Part shown: piece after piece, positions 34,175 to 42,542 of the stretch | How the letters are laid out: the number at the start of each line of letters is the position of its first letter | Numbering within the stretch: the first letter of the stretch is position 1 | NCBI GenBank assembly: GCA_900769975.1 | Contig: CAAGIR010000085.1 | Coordinates: 1 to 64,000, forward strand | Reading direction: 5' to 3' | Origin: Spirochaetia bacterium | GTDB lineage: Bacteria; Spirochaetota; Spirochaetia; Treponematales; Treponemataceae | DNA length: 64,000 nucleotides | Translations under genes and position numbers: made by a program | Notes under the pieces: model-generated | Database searches by the model: none | Seen by the model: the letters and a program-made list of their open reading frames with translations, nothing else | Told to the model about the DNA's origin: nothing

Positions 34175-36352
34175 TTAGTCAATTTCGGTAGAATTAAAAT
34201 AAAGCCACAAATCTGAAGTTTCTGGAATTTTAAAAAGATGAATCAAAAGACGGAAATAAACTTCTCGGTCCTGATATTTCTGTTTGTATTCAAAAAGTCT
34301 GGATTCTTCCAAACCTTTGTAACTTGCAATGAGGTCGTCCCTGTTCATTATATTTTTAAAAGCATCCTTATATTCTGGCAGAACAAAATCATTTGTCACT
34401 TTTTCTATAGCATTTTGATAATTGTTGTCAGGCAGATTCATATCCTGCTGCCAATTGTTACGCCCAATACCTTCAGAAAAAGTGTTTTTTGTAAGATTTG
34501 CAACAAACGAATAAAGCGGACGTTTTAAAATAGAACGTTTAAAAGTTGAAATATGCTGTAAAATGCTGTCTTCATACGGATTTTTTTGCACACCAGAATC
34601 AATTTCCATCAGTTTTTCAAAATCCAAAGAAGGAACAGGCTTGGAAAAGAAAAATCCCTGAATATTATCGCACCCAATATCATGCAAAAAGTCAACCTGA
34701 TTTTCAGTTTCCACACCTTCTGCAGTTACGCTTATGCCCAGTTCTTTGGCCAGCGTGATAGTGTGTTCAATCAGACGGTTACCGCCAAAATTTCCTATAT
34801 AATCAATAAGGCTTTTGTCAATTTTGAGCGCTTCAATATGCATTATATTTAAAGAAGCCAAAGAAGAATACCCAGAACCAAAGTCATCCATGTGGATAGA
34901 AAATCCAGCTTCAAAAAAACTTTCTGCAATATTTTTTATTTCATTGCTCGTAATGGCAGCCGTTTCAGTAATTTCGATTGGAACATACTTTTTATCAATA
35001 CCGACTTCTTCTGCAATATGAGAATATTGATTAACTACATTTTTGAAATAAAGACTTGCCCGCGAAAGATTAACAGAAACAGGAACAATAGATTTTCCCT
35101 CTTTAAGCCAGTTTTTCTGCTGCTGACAAACATTTCTGAAAACATATTCATCAAGAATGCGAATCATACCATTCTGTTCATAAATCGGAATAAACGATCC
35201 AGGCGACATCAGGCAACCATCTTCTTTTTGCCATCTTATTAATGCTTCGGCACCCACAAGCCGCCTGGTAGTAGGAGAATATTTTGGCTGGTAGAAAATT
35301 TTAAAATCCTTACGAGCCAGTGCAGTTTCAAAACCGTCAACAATTGTTTTTTCTTCGACAATTTTCTGCGTATCCTGCATTTCAAAGAAAGAATAATTAA
35401 CGTCAGGCAAATCCCTTGCTTTCTTTTTTGCAATCACAGACTCGCTGTACGAATATTCAATCCTTTTAGATTTATCCCAAAAAGCAATACCAAAGTACGG
35501 ACGCAAAACAGGAATATCTAGTTCCGAAGAAATAAAATTCAAAGCAAAAGTGATATTTTTAATACGCTGAACAATTTCCTTACGGTCAAAAATCGGAAGA
35601 TATATAATAAACTGATCAGCATTAATATGAGCCGCAAGTTCCTTATGCTCAGTTTCAAGCTGTTCAAAAATGATATTCCAAATTTTTTTAATTACCTCGT
35701 CGCCCTTAGTAATGCCGCTGATAGAATTTACAATTTTAAAAGAATGAATATCCACAGAAATAATAACACCAGGTGTGTTGTTTTTCCTAAGCTGTTCCTT
35801 AAATTTTGCGTAATTATATCCATTAGTAATAGGATCAACGTAAGCATATTTTTCAATCTGCGAAATCTGCGTTTTTTCTTCAATCAAGGCAATATCCGTG
35901 TAATTTTTGATAACCGAAAAAGCACAAATGTCACCGTTTTCATTTTTAATCAGTAAAAAAATGTGATTAAGATAAACTTTTTTGCCGTCAGGAGTTTCAA
36001 TCCAATAGTTAACAGTAAATTCCCGATTACCATCATTAAACTGAGCAATAAGATGTTCGCGAAGACAGTCAATATAAGGAATGTTTTTCTTGGAAATGTC
36101 CAGAATCATCTTTCTAGACCAGTTTTCAATATAATCCGAGAAAGAACAAGGCACTTCCAAGTCCATATATTTAGTAACAGAAATAAAATCGCCCTTATCG
36201 TCCTTGAAAAAAAAGTCATTTTCTATAGAATTTTTAGTCAGATTGGCATCAAAATAAGTTATGGCGTCAGAAACAAGTGCATTTCTAAACTGAGTTTCAT
36301 AAAATAAAGCACGAGTAAGTTGATTTATGGAAATATCGTTTTTTTTATTCAA
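34175..36352 (-). CDS. GGDEF/EAL protein, probable c-di-GMP phosphodiesterase
   Basis: The 725-residue cytosolic protein has an N-terminal PAS-like region (to about 160) and a GGDEF-like domain (YVDPITNGYNYAKFKEQL) whose signature is reduced to NADQF, so cyclase activity is unlikely. The EAL domain keeps the catalytic set: GAEALIRW, SVNLSR, PIEITET, MDDFGSGYSSL, KIDKSLI and TAEGVET. An extra C-terminal domain of about 130 residues (PYEDSILQHISTFKRSI onward) is unassigned. The start is a TTG with AAAGG about 11 bases upstream; no ATG is available nearby. It would lower cyclic-di-GMP, possibly affecting motility or attachment. Confidence 0.83.
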   Translation of the reverse strand: MNKKNDISINQLTRALFYETQFRNALVSDAITYFDANLTKNSIENDFFFKDDKGDFISVTKYMDLEVPCSFSDYIENWSRKMILDISKKNIPYIDCLREHLIAQFNDGNREFTVNYWIETPDGKKVYLNHIFLLIKNENGDICAFSVIKNYTDIALIEEKTQISQIEKYAYVDPITNGYNYAKFKEQLRKNNTPGVIISVDIHSFKIVNSISGITKGDEVIKKIWNIIFEQLETEHKELAAHINADQFIIYLPIFDRKEIVQRIKNITFALNFISSELDIPVLRPYFGIAFWDKSKRIEYSYSESVIAKKKARDLPDVNYSFFEMQDTQKIVEEKTIVDGFETALARKDFKIFYQPKYSPTTRRLVGAEALIRWQKEDGCLMSPGSFIPIYEQNGMIRILDEYVFRNVCQQQKNWLKEGKSIVPVSVNLSRASLYFKNVVNQYSHIAEEVGIDKKYVPIEITETAAITSNEIKNIAESFFEAGFSIHMDDFGSGYSSLASLNIMHIEALKIDKSLIDYIGNFGGNRLIEHTITLAKELGISVTAEGVETENQVDFLHDIGCDNIQGFFFSKPVPSLDFEKLMEIDSGVQKNPYEDSILQHISTFKRSILKRPLYSFVANLTKNTFSEGIGRNNWQQDMNLPDNNYQNAIEKVTNDFVLPEYKDAFKNIMNRDDLIASYKGLEESRLFEYKQKYQDREVYFRLLIHLFKIPETSDLWLYFNSTEID

Positions 36353-36450
36353 AATATACTTTTACCTTTACGATAGACCCAATTCCTACTTAATTATACC
36401 ACGCATACAGAAAATTGTCATTAAAAAAATTAATATTTACCGCACAATTT

Positions 36451-36662
36451 TTTTCAGCGGACATCACGCAGTCATTCGCCTTTCACAGCTCGCCGACTTC
36501 GGCTCGGTCGATAACTATGCCACGAAACAAAAAATCACCTTTCCAACATAAATACCCCAGCCATTTCGTGTCATAGTTGCGACTCGTGCTCACGCACGCC
36601 TGTTCAAGCCTCGGCACGCCGTTTCACCTCAAACCCTGCACACAGCACACCCAGCTGGCGAA
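36451..36662 (+). repeat. structured dispersed repeat, copy C, with an inserted inverted repeat
   Basis: The flanks match the other copies (CGCCTTTCACAGCTCGCCGA at the left and CCCAGCTGGCGAA at the right). The central hairpin is replaced by about 95 bp bounded by TAACTATGCCACGAAA and its near complement TTTCGTGTCATAGTTG, followed by a CGTGCTCACG hairpin. It ends 10 bp from the repressor stop codon. Confidence 0.85.
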
Positions 36663-36672
36663 AAAAAAAGTC

Positions 36673-37308
36673 CTACATTTTATGCATAACATACCTTACT
36701 TTCCCGATTACGCTAAAATTTTCACTTTCTGAATTTTCACTTGCAAACATCGGGTCGTACCGTACGTTATCAGAAATAATTCTTACGCCGTCACCAGTTC
36801 TTTGAAGCCGTTTTACAAATCCACAGCCTTTATATAAAATCGTATACACACCATCTGTACCGTCATATCCACCGTTATCGCAAATAATCGTATCACCATC
36901 ATATAAAGTCGGTTCCATAGAATCTCCCCTGACTTTTGTTGCCGCCAGATTTTTGCCGTATCTTTTAAGTTCATTTGGAACAGACACATATTCTGCTACA
37001 CTTTCATCTTCTGGAACATACTGACCTTTTCCTGCAGAAAAAACCTGGTCCATAACAGGAATAAGCATCACATTTTTTGAAACAAACGGTTCATTTTTGG
37101 GCAGATTCATTCCAAAAAAATCTTCAGCAGAAATTTCAAAAACTGACAGGATTTTTAATGTTTCCTGAACGGTCGGAAATCTATTTTTATGAATACGATT
37201 TCTAAGCGATTGTAAATCCATCCCTGTTTTACTGCAAAGCCAATCCTGAGTTTTTCCCAATTCCGACAGGTTTTGTTTAATTTTTTTCCAGAATTCGCAT
37301 GCTTCCAT
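36673..37308 (-). CDS. XRE-type repressor with self-cleaving S24 protease domain
   Basis: The 211-residue CI/LexA-like repressor has an N-terminal helix-turn-helix (TQDWLCSKTGMDLQSLRNRI). A probable cleavage site lies in VFSAGKGQYVPE (Ala-Gly). The S24 domain has the nucleophile serine in KVRGDSMEPTLYDGD and the catalytic lysine in GCGFVKRLQ. In this family RecA filaments or other signals trigger self-cleavage and derepression. It is divergent from umuD-umuC, which it most likely controls. Among tandem start codons, 37308 has GAGG at the best spacing. An extended -10 (TGTTATAAT, minus strand near 37364-37359) lies about 50 bp upstream. No separate LexA is seen in the window. Confidence 0.85.
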   Translation of the reverse strand: MEACEFWKKIKQNLSELGKTQDWLCSKTGMDLQSLRNRIHKNRFPTVQETLKILSVFEISAEDFFGMNLPKNEPFVSKNVMLIPVMDQVFSAGKGQYVPEDESVAEYVSVPNELKRYGKNLAATKVRGDSMEPTLYDGDTIICDNGGYDGTDGVYTILYKGCGFVKRLQRTGDGVRIISDNVRYDPMFASENSESENFSVIGKVRYVMHKM

Positions 37309-37358
37309 CATAAACCTCATTAAAACAGTATTTTATGCATTTCTCTCGGCATAATTTA

Positions 37359-37439
37359 ATTATAACACATAATTTAAAAAAAATAAATAGTATTCCGTTT
37401 GATTATTTTATTGACTTTAAAGTATTCCTATTGTATTAT
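37359..37439. promoter_or_regulatory. divergent promoters and two operator-like elements between repressor and umuD
   Basis: Plus strand: TTGACT (37411) -17- TATTAT (37434) drives umuD-umuC. Minus strand: an extended -10 TGTTATAAT ends at 37359. AGTATTCC occurs at 37389 and 37421, exactly 32 bp (three helical turns) apart. The second lies in the umuD promoter spacer and the first just upstream of the repressor -35. The same arrangement survives in the fossil copy at 22.6 kb, which supports these as repressor sites. Confidence 0.7.
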
Positions 37440-37448
37440 TAAAGCAAG

Positions 37449-37754
37449 ATGACAACAGGATTTCCAAGCCCCGCACAAGGGTATGAAGACAAACCATTTG
37501 ATTTAAATTCTCTATATATAAAACATCCGTCTGCTACAGTTTTTATGACAGTAGATACAGACAGATATAAGGAAATTTGCATTTTTAAAGGAGATCTTTT
37601 GATAATTGACAGGGCAAAACGAATTACTGAAAATTCTCTTGTTGTGTATGAAAGCGAAGGCGAATTTGCTATTGGTAGAGTCTTTAAAATAAATAAAGAA
37701 TCTATAATCACTGGTGCTATTACAAATGTTATTCACACAGTAAAAGAATTATGA
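37449..37754 (+). CDS. umuD: UmuD'-like polymerase V subunit lacking protease residues
   Basis: The 101-residue protein begins MTTGFPSPAQGYEDKPFDLN, which aligns with E. coli UmuD from residue 24, the self-cleavage point. The GDLLIID block aligns with GDLLIVD of UmuD. In that alignment the nucleophile serine of GDSM falls on R (TDRY) and the catalytic lysine after GEF falls on G (GEFAIGRV). It therefore looks like a ready-made UmuD' without self-cleavage. The C-terminus is shortened. The stop overlaps the umuC ATG by 4 bp. The -10 box ends only 9 bases before the ATG, with no ribosome-binding site. It could instead be a decayed umuD, but the intact frame, promoter and coupling to umuC argue for function. 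Confidence 0.75.
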   Translation: MTTGFPSPAQGYEDKPFDLNSLYIKHPSATVFMTVDTDRYKEICIFKGDLLIIDRAKRITENSLVVYESEGEFAIGRVFKINKESIITGAITNVIHTVKEL

Positions 37755-39007
37755 TTTTACACGTAGACGGAAATTCTTTTTACGCTTCATGCGAACAAAT
37801 ATATCGTCCTGACCTGCGAGGTAAACCTGTTGCCGTCCTTTCAAATAATGACGGAATTATAATCGCGCTAAACAAGGAGGCAAAAAATTGCGGCATAAAA
37901 CGAGGTGATCCATATTTCAAAGTGAAAAACATCTGCGAACAGTCAAACATTGAAATTTTTTCTAGTAATTATACGCTTTATGCAGATATAAGCAGGCGCA
38001 TTACTTCTATTTATATGGAATATGCTCCAGAAATAGAAGAATATTCCATAGATGAATCGTTTTTGTTTTTTCACAAATGCAATTTTCCGCTGGAAGAATG
38101 GTACAGAATAGGTTTTGAAATAAAGCAGAGAATATACAAAGAAGTGGGAATGCCCGTTTGCGTTGGAGCAGCCCCCACAAAAACGCTTGCAAAACTGTAC
38201 AACAAAAAAGCAAAAGAACACGACGGTGTATTTATATATGAAGAATCTGGAGTAGACAAACTTCTAGAATCAACAGACTGCGGAACCATCTGGGGAATTG
38301 GCCCTGCAAAAGCAAGGTTACTTGAATCTTATGGCATAAAAAATGCACTTATGCTAAAAAATATGCCGCTTAATGATGCAAAAAGGCTTTTAACAATTCA
38401 AGGATTTGCAACAGTACGTGAACTGAACGGAATACAGACAATAGACAAAGTTTTACGCACAAAACGAGAAGTCATAACTACAAGCCGCCAGTTTTCAAAA
38501 AAGATTTACGATATGCAGACAATTGAATGTGCAATCGTTCAATACGCAGAACTTGCAGTCGAAAAATTACGGCAGCAGAAATGTGAATGTGGTAATGTTT
38601 GCGTTTACATTTCCACATGTAATTATTATTCAACAAATTTAGAAGAACAGTATTCAAACGGTGCTTTTGTAAACCTTCCTAGAATGACAAGTTACACACC
38701 AAATATTGTTGCGGCCGCCAGAACAATCTTGCCGTCTATTTTCAGGCAGGGTTACGGCTACAAATCTGTCATGATTACTCTGTCTAAACTACAGCCCGAA
38801 GCATGCCAGGGGGAATTGTGGATAGACCCTCTTGAAGACATAAAAAAACGCAATTTTATGAAAACTGTAGACAACATTACAAGATTATACGGTCGCGAAG
38901 CCATTTCCCTTTCAAAGCGGTTTGAAATTTCTGGGTGGGAAATGTCACGACGTCACCTGAGTCCCTGCTGGACTACAAGATTTTCCGATTTTCCAAAAGT
39001 TTATTAA
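37751..39007 (+). CDS. umuC: Y-family DNA polymerase V catalytic subunit
   Basis: The 418-residue error-prone translesion polymerase is full length. Catalytic carboxylates are in LHVDGNSFYASCE and EYSIDESFL. The thumb helix-hairpin-helix region is GTIWGIGPAKARLLESYGI. A probable beta-clamp motif QGELW lies near residue 355. The C-terminal WEMSRRHLSPCWTT matches UmuC tails. It starts within the umuD stop (ATGA), so the two are translationally coupled. The stop overlaps by 4 bp with that of the convergent gene. Expression would be set by the divergent S24 repressor. Confidence 0.93.
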   Translation: MILHVDGNSFYASCEQIYRPDLRGKPVAVLSNNDGIIIALNKEAKNCGIKRGDPYFKVKNICEQSNIEIFSSNYTLYADISRRITSIYMEYAPEIEEYSIDESFLFFHKCNFPLEEWYRIGFEIKQRIYKEVGMPVCVGAAPTKTLAKLYNKKAKEHDGVFIYEESGVDKLLESTDCGTIWGIGPAKARLLESYGIKNALMLKNMPLNDAKRLLTIQGFATVRELNGIQTIDKVLRTKREVITTSRQFSKKIYDMQTIECAIVQYAELAVEKLRQQKCECGNVCVYISTCNYYSTNLEEQYSNGAFVNLPRMTSYTPNIVAAARTILPSIFRQGYGYKSVMITLSKLQPEACQGELWIDPLEDIKKRNFMKTVDNITRLYGREAISLSKRFEISGWEMSRRHLSPCWTTRFSDFPKVY

Positions 39008-39342
39008 TCAAAAAATCCTTTTACGGCATTACCTATTTCTTTTCCTGCGTCTTTTACGTCGTTTCCAACATTTTTCAAAGACTTTTTAGCATTTTTTGCA
39101 TCTTTTGCGGCTTCTTTTTTTGCTATTGCACGCTTTTTTTCGAGAGTTTTCTTTGTTTTTTTGATTTTTGCTTCTATTTTTGCATCAGACCAGTCTGCAT
39201 ATTCCCCGGTTTTTGTATTAAGTTTTACAAGTTCCAGTTCAAGTGCTGCAATTTCTTTTAATACGCTGCTTTGTGCAAAAATAACAGGCTGCATCAGAAT
39301 AAACGAGGCAAAAAATAATGCAATTTTTTTATTTGTTTTCAT
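39004..39342 (-). CDS. exported lysine-rich coiled-coil protein, unknown function
   Basis: The 112-residue protein has a signal peptide (MKTNKKIALFFASFILMQPVIFA, cleavage before QSS). The mature part is highly charged and helical (IEAKIKKTKKTLEKKRAIAK, then KDAKNAKKSLKNVG) and ends in an amphipathic helix (GKEIGNAVKGFFD). I do not recognise a family. GAGG lies 6 bases before the chosen ATG; a second ATG directly abuts the same sequence. It lies 23 bp upstream... of nothing else on its strand except that uppP ends 23 bp before its start, so it could be the last gene of the lgt-uppP transcript. Confidence 0.6.
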   Translation of the reverse strand: MKTNKKIALFFASFILMQPVIFAQSSVLKEIAALELELVKLNTKTGEYADWSDAKIEAKIKKTKKTLEKKRAIAKKEAAKDAKNAKKSLKNVGNDVKDAGKEIGNAVKGFFD

Positions 39343-39365
39343 AATCATCCTCTTTTTAATTTTTT

Positions 39366-40217
39366 TTAGAAAAATATTAATCCTATAATTGCCAAAGGAA
39401 TAAGATAGAATGCAAAATACTGGAGTTTACCTTTTTTTATCATCTTCATCAGCAAAGTTAAAGAAATGTAACCTGCCGCAAAAGAAGCAGCACACCCCGC
39501 AATAACAGGAGCCGCACCAATCATAGAAGAAACTTCTCCCAAATCCTTTATTTCAAGTAGGAACGCACCCAAAATCGCTGGAATGGAAATTATAAATGAA
39601 AATTCCCCGGCTACGCCACGATCAACACCGCAAAAAAGCGCACCAGCAATTGTTGAGCCCGAACGGCTTATTCCCGGCAATGTTCCAATTCCCTGCATAA
39701 AACCTATAAAAAGTGCCTGAAGTTTTGACACACCAGGTTTAACAGCAACGTTGTTCAAAGTACGTTTTTTTTCTATAACCGCAGATAAAATCAAAAATAT
39801 CGCCGTAATTATAAAACCACAGCAAGTAACTTTTATCGAAAGGTTTGGAATAAACTTGCTCGAAACAATTCCCATAATTCCTGTAACAATCGTTGAAAGA
39901 ATAATGGCAATAATAATTTTACGATTGTATAAATCTTTTTGAACAAGTTCGCCGTCATACACAGCAGAATTTTCCTTTAATTTTGGACTTCGGCTAATCC
40001 ATCTTCCCAAACATTTCAATAAATCCCAGATTTTTCGCCAGAAATACAAACACACAGCCGCAAGCGTTGCAAGATGAAGAAAAACATCAAAAAGTAAAGG
40101 TATTTCTTCTAATCCAAAAAGATTTTGCACCACAGCCAGATGTCCTGACGAAGAAATAGGCAAAAACTCGGCAATTCCCTGTAAAACGCCAAGTATAATT
40201 CCTTGAAAAACAGTCAT
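39366..40217 (-). CDS. uppP: undecaprenyl-diphosphatase
   Basis: The 283-residue multi-pass membrane enzyme recycles the undecaprenyl carrier for cell-wall synthesis and can give bacitracin resistance. Motifs are GVLQGIAEFLPISSSGHL at the N-terminus and MQGIGTLPGISRSGSTIAGAL near residue 165, the family signature. About eight hydrophobic helices are visible. The ATG at 40217 has GGAG upstream and starts the conserved MTVFQGIILG; an in-frame codon at 40256 adds 13 unlikely residues. It follows lgt by about 50 bp on the same strand. Confidence 0.95.
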   Translation of the reverse strand: MTVFQGIILGVLQGIAEFLPISSSGHLAVVQNLFGLEEIPLLFDVFLHLATLAAVCLYFWRKIWDLLKCLGRWISRSPKLKENSAVYDGELVQKDLYNRKIIIAIILSTIVTGIMGIVSSKFIPNLSIKVTCCGFIITAIFLILSAVIEKKRTLNNVAVKPGVSKLQALFIGFMQGIGTLPGISRSGSTIAGALFCGVDRGVAGEFSFIISIPAILGAFLLEIKDLGEVSSMIGAAPVIAGCAASFAAGYISLTLLMKMIKKGKLQYFAFYLIPLAIIGLIFF

Positions 40218-40269
40218 AAAAATCTCCATATTAATTTTAATAAACTTAAAACGCAATCATTTTATAATT

Positions 40270-41271
40270 TTATTTTTTGTTCTGCAATAATTGCTGATTA
40301 TTTTGATTTTTTCGTTTATTCAGAAAATATAATATCAGTGCCATTATAATAGAAGAAACAATCATTATAAAACACAAAATCTGTCCTGTAGAAAAATTTA
40401 AAAGCGAGGTGTTTGTGTAAATCGGGGCAGACGAATCTTTTGCAATTCTGTAACCAATATCGGCATCAGGTTCACGAAAATATTCTATGATAAATCTGAA
40501 AATTCCGTAGCCACCTGTGTAAATACAACCAAGCATTCCGTCGAATTTTTTATGCTTTCTGCAAAACCAGATTATGAGCCACAAGACTATTCCTTCAAAA
40601 AATGCTTCGTACAACTGGCTTGGATGACGAGGAAGATTAACAAGTCTGTCGGCAGAAATATTCATACCAATTTTTGCCGCAAATTCCTGCACCCACACCA
40701 AATTTGAAGAAAAACGCTCCGCAGCGGGAAAAACTATTCCCCAGGGCTTTGTAGTAATGCGACCGTAAAGTTCTCCGTTCAAGAAATTTCCCAAACGCCC
40801 AAATGTATAGCCTAACGGAATTGCACAAACCATTGCATCTATCCATTTTAAAACAGGCTGTTTGTGTTTTTTGCACCAAACAATCATTCCAATCAAGCCG
40901 CCCACAAATCCGCCATGATACGACATTCCTGCAAGACCTGTAAAATGACCTTGCGAATCAAACGGCCAGAAAATAAGCCAAGGTTTTTTCCAGTACAGAC
41001 CAGTTGTATCATAAATTAAAGTTGAAAAAATGCGAGCACCTATAAGAAGAAAAACAATTCCCGTAGTAATGAAACTGAATATATCATCATCAGAAATTTT
41101 ATAATCTTTTGTGTCTAGTGCACCTTCTTTTGCCACTTTTCGTAACAAAAAATATGCCGTTATAAAAGCAAAACAGTACATAAGACCATACCATCGTAAA
41201 AGTCCAAGGAATTTAACATTTGGAAAAATTTCAGGATGAATCCACGAAGGATAGTTCAAATATAAAAACAT
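40270..41271 (-). CDS. lgt: prolipoprotein diacylglyceryl transferase
   Basis: The 333-residue inner-membrane enzyme adds diacylglycerol to the lipobox cysteine of prolipoproteins. YHGGFVGGLIGMI and the signature GRLGNFLNGELYGRIT are present, as is the RHPSQLYEAFFEG segment. Seven hydrophobic helices fit the family. GGAG precedes the ATG. It suits the spirochaete reliance on lipoproteins; two candidates appear in this window (51574 and 57965). It lies between a MinD/ParA-like gene and uppP on the same strand, an envelope-biogenesis cluster. Confidence 0.95.
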   Translation of the reverse strand: MFLYLNYPSWIHPEIFPNVKFLGLLRWYGLMYCFAFITAYFLLRKVAKEGALDTKDYKISDDDIFSFITTGIVFLLIGARIFSTLIYDTTGLYWKKPWLIFWPFDSQGHFTGLAGMSYHGGFVGGLIGMIVWCKKHKQPVLKWIDAMVCAIPLGYTFGRLGNFLNGELYGRITTKPWGIVFPAAERFSSNLVWVQEFAAKIGMNISADRLVNLPRHPSQLYEAFFEGIVLWLIIWFCRKHKKFDGMLGCIYTGGYGIFRFIIEYFREPDADIGYRIAKDSSAPIYTNTSLLNFSTGQILCFIMIVSSIIMALILYFLNKRKNQNNQQLLQNKK

Positions 41272-41288
41272 AAATTACTCCAGTAAAA

Positions 41289-42437
41289 TCAGATTTTAAA
41301 TCCTTCTTGCGACGCCTTTACAAGTTTTGATTTTAACAAATTGTTTTCTTTTTTAAGCTGATTAATTTCGTATTGTTGGGTTTTTATCATTTCTGCAAGT
41401 TCCCCGATAGAAAGCGAACCGCTGGAAACAAGGTCATCAATTCCAGAAAGTTTAAAATTGTAATCTTCGGCAGCGTCTTCTTCGGCAAGCTGGAAATTAT
41501 CACCTGCAAAACTGTCTGGATTAAACTGTGCATCAAACTGATGAGGAACTGTCGAAATTATTTTATCTGCAATACGGTAAATTGCCTGTCCCAAAACTGA
41601 CTGAGGCTTATAAACTACAACAGGAAGCTGCGAAGCGAGTGCTTTATCCTGAAGCATATCACGATACATCAAACCTAAATATTCAATTTCAAGTCCAAGA
41701 TACTGATTGCACGAATTTTTTATACGCTGGGCTCTGTCTGCATCTTTTGGATCTTCTATCATATTCATAACAAGACGCGGACGAAACTGCTGCATTCGGC
41801 TTATGAAAATCTGCGTATTTCCAGGGTCAACGGAAGAAAGTCCCTGAATTAAATTTGGGATGAAAAGTTTTTGCATAGAAGCAGAATCTTTTTTTAAATC
41901 ATCAAGATAACTGCGTCCAGGAGTTCCACGTTTAAAAGTAGTATATAAAAGTCTGAAAACTGCATTTTTAAGGAAAAGATATCCATTTAAAGTTGCCGTA
42001 ACTGCAGGCGCTGAAACTACAATTCCCTGCGGAGAAAGAAGGAACATATCAAGAATAAACTGATGTGTACCTGCTCCCAAATCTAAAATGATATAATCTG
42101 TATCAATATTTTTAAGATTTCTGATTAATCGGACTTTTTGAACATGCTTTAATGAAGTTAAATCGGGAATCTGACTGTCTCCTGCGATAAAACTTACATT
42201 CTGATAGTCTGTTGGTTGAATAATATCTTTAAAATCGCTTTTTTCTGTAAACCAGGAACCAAGGCTTGCTGCTCCAGGAGTTTGCCCGATAACTAAATGT
42301 AAATTTGAAGCACCTAAATCAAGATCTACAAGGACAACTTTTTTACCCTGCTGTCCCAAAGCGATTGCTAAGTTTGCAGAAAGAAGGCTTTTTCCTACAC
42401 CACCCTTTCCGCTTGCTACTGGAATTATTTGTGACAT
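41289..42437 (-). CDS. MinD/ParA/FlhG-like ATPase with C-terminal coiled coil
   Basis: The 382-residue protein has a deviant Walker A motif near the N-terminus (SGKGGVGKSLLSANLAIALG), a VLVDLDLGASNLHL switch I and IILDLGAGTHQF Walker B/switch II. ATP-dependent dimerisation on membrane or DNA is expected. Residues about 330-382 form a helical coiled coil (GELAEMIKTQQYEINQLKKE). This longer form is seen in spirochaetes, where it may place cell-envelope or flagellar machinery; its true role is unknown. TATACT lies 6 bases before the ATG and no Shine-Dalgarno sequence is visible, so the transcript may be leaderless. It leads the lgt-uppP set. Confidence 0.82.
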   Translation of the reverse strand: MSQIIPVASGKGGVGKSLLSANLAIALGQQGKKVVLVDLDLGASNLHLVIGQTPGAASLGSWFTEKSDFKDIIQPTDYQNVSFIAGDSQIPDLTSLKHVQKVRLIRNLKNIDTDYIILDLGAGTHQFILDMFLLSPQGIVVSAPAVTATLNGYLFLKNAVFRLLYTTFKRGTPGRSYLDDLKKDSASMQKLFIPNLIQGLSSVDPGNTQIFISRMQQFRPRLVMNMIEDPKDADRAQRIKNSCNQYLGLEIEYLGLMYRDMLQDKALASQLPVVVYKPQSVLGQAIYRIADKIISTVPHQFDAQFNPDSFAGDNFQLAEEDAAEDYNFKLSGIDDLVSSGSLSIGELAEMIKTQQYEINQLKKENNLLKSKLVKASQEGFKI

Positions 42438-42529
42438 ATCAAAAGTATAACACTAATAATTAATTTTAACAATGAAAAACAAAGTGGGAAAATCCTTTTT
42501 TTACTACTAGAATTTTTAGCAGTATGTGA

Positions 42530-42535
42530 TATAAT
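42530..42535 (+). promoter_or_regulatory. extended -10 promoter before permease start
   Basis: TGATATAAT (42527-42535) is a perfect extended -10. It leaves 7 bases before the ATG at 42543. An earlier ATG at 42534 lies inside the box and cannot be used if this promoter is active. Confidence 0.6.
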
Positions 42536-42542
42536 GTTTCTT

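Noticed and set aside
42534..42542. ATG at 42534 as the permease start
   Set aside because: It lies inside the TGATATAAT promoter box; the ATG at 42543 fits the promoter and the family start.
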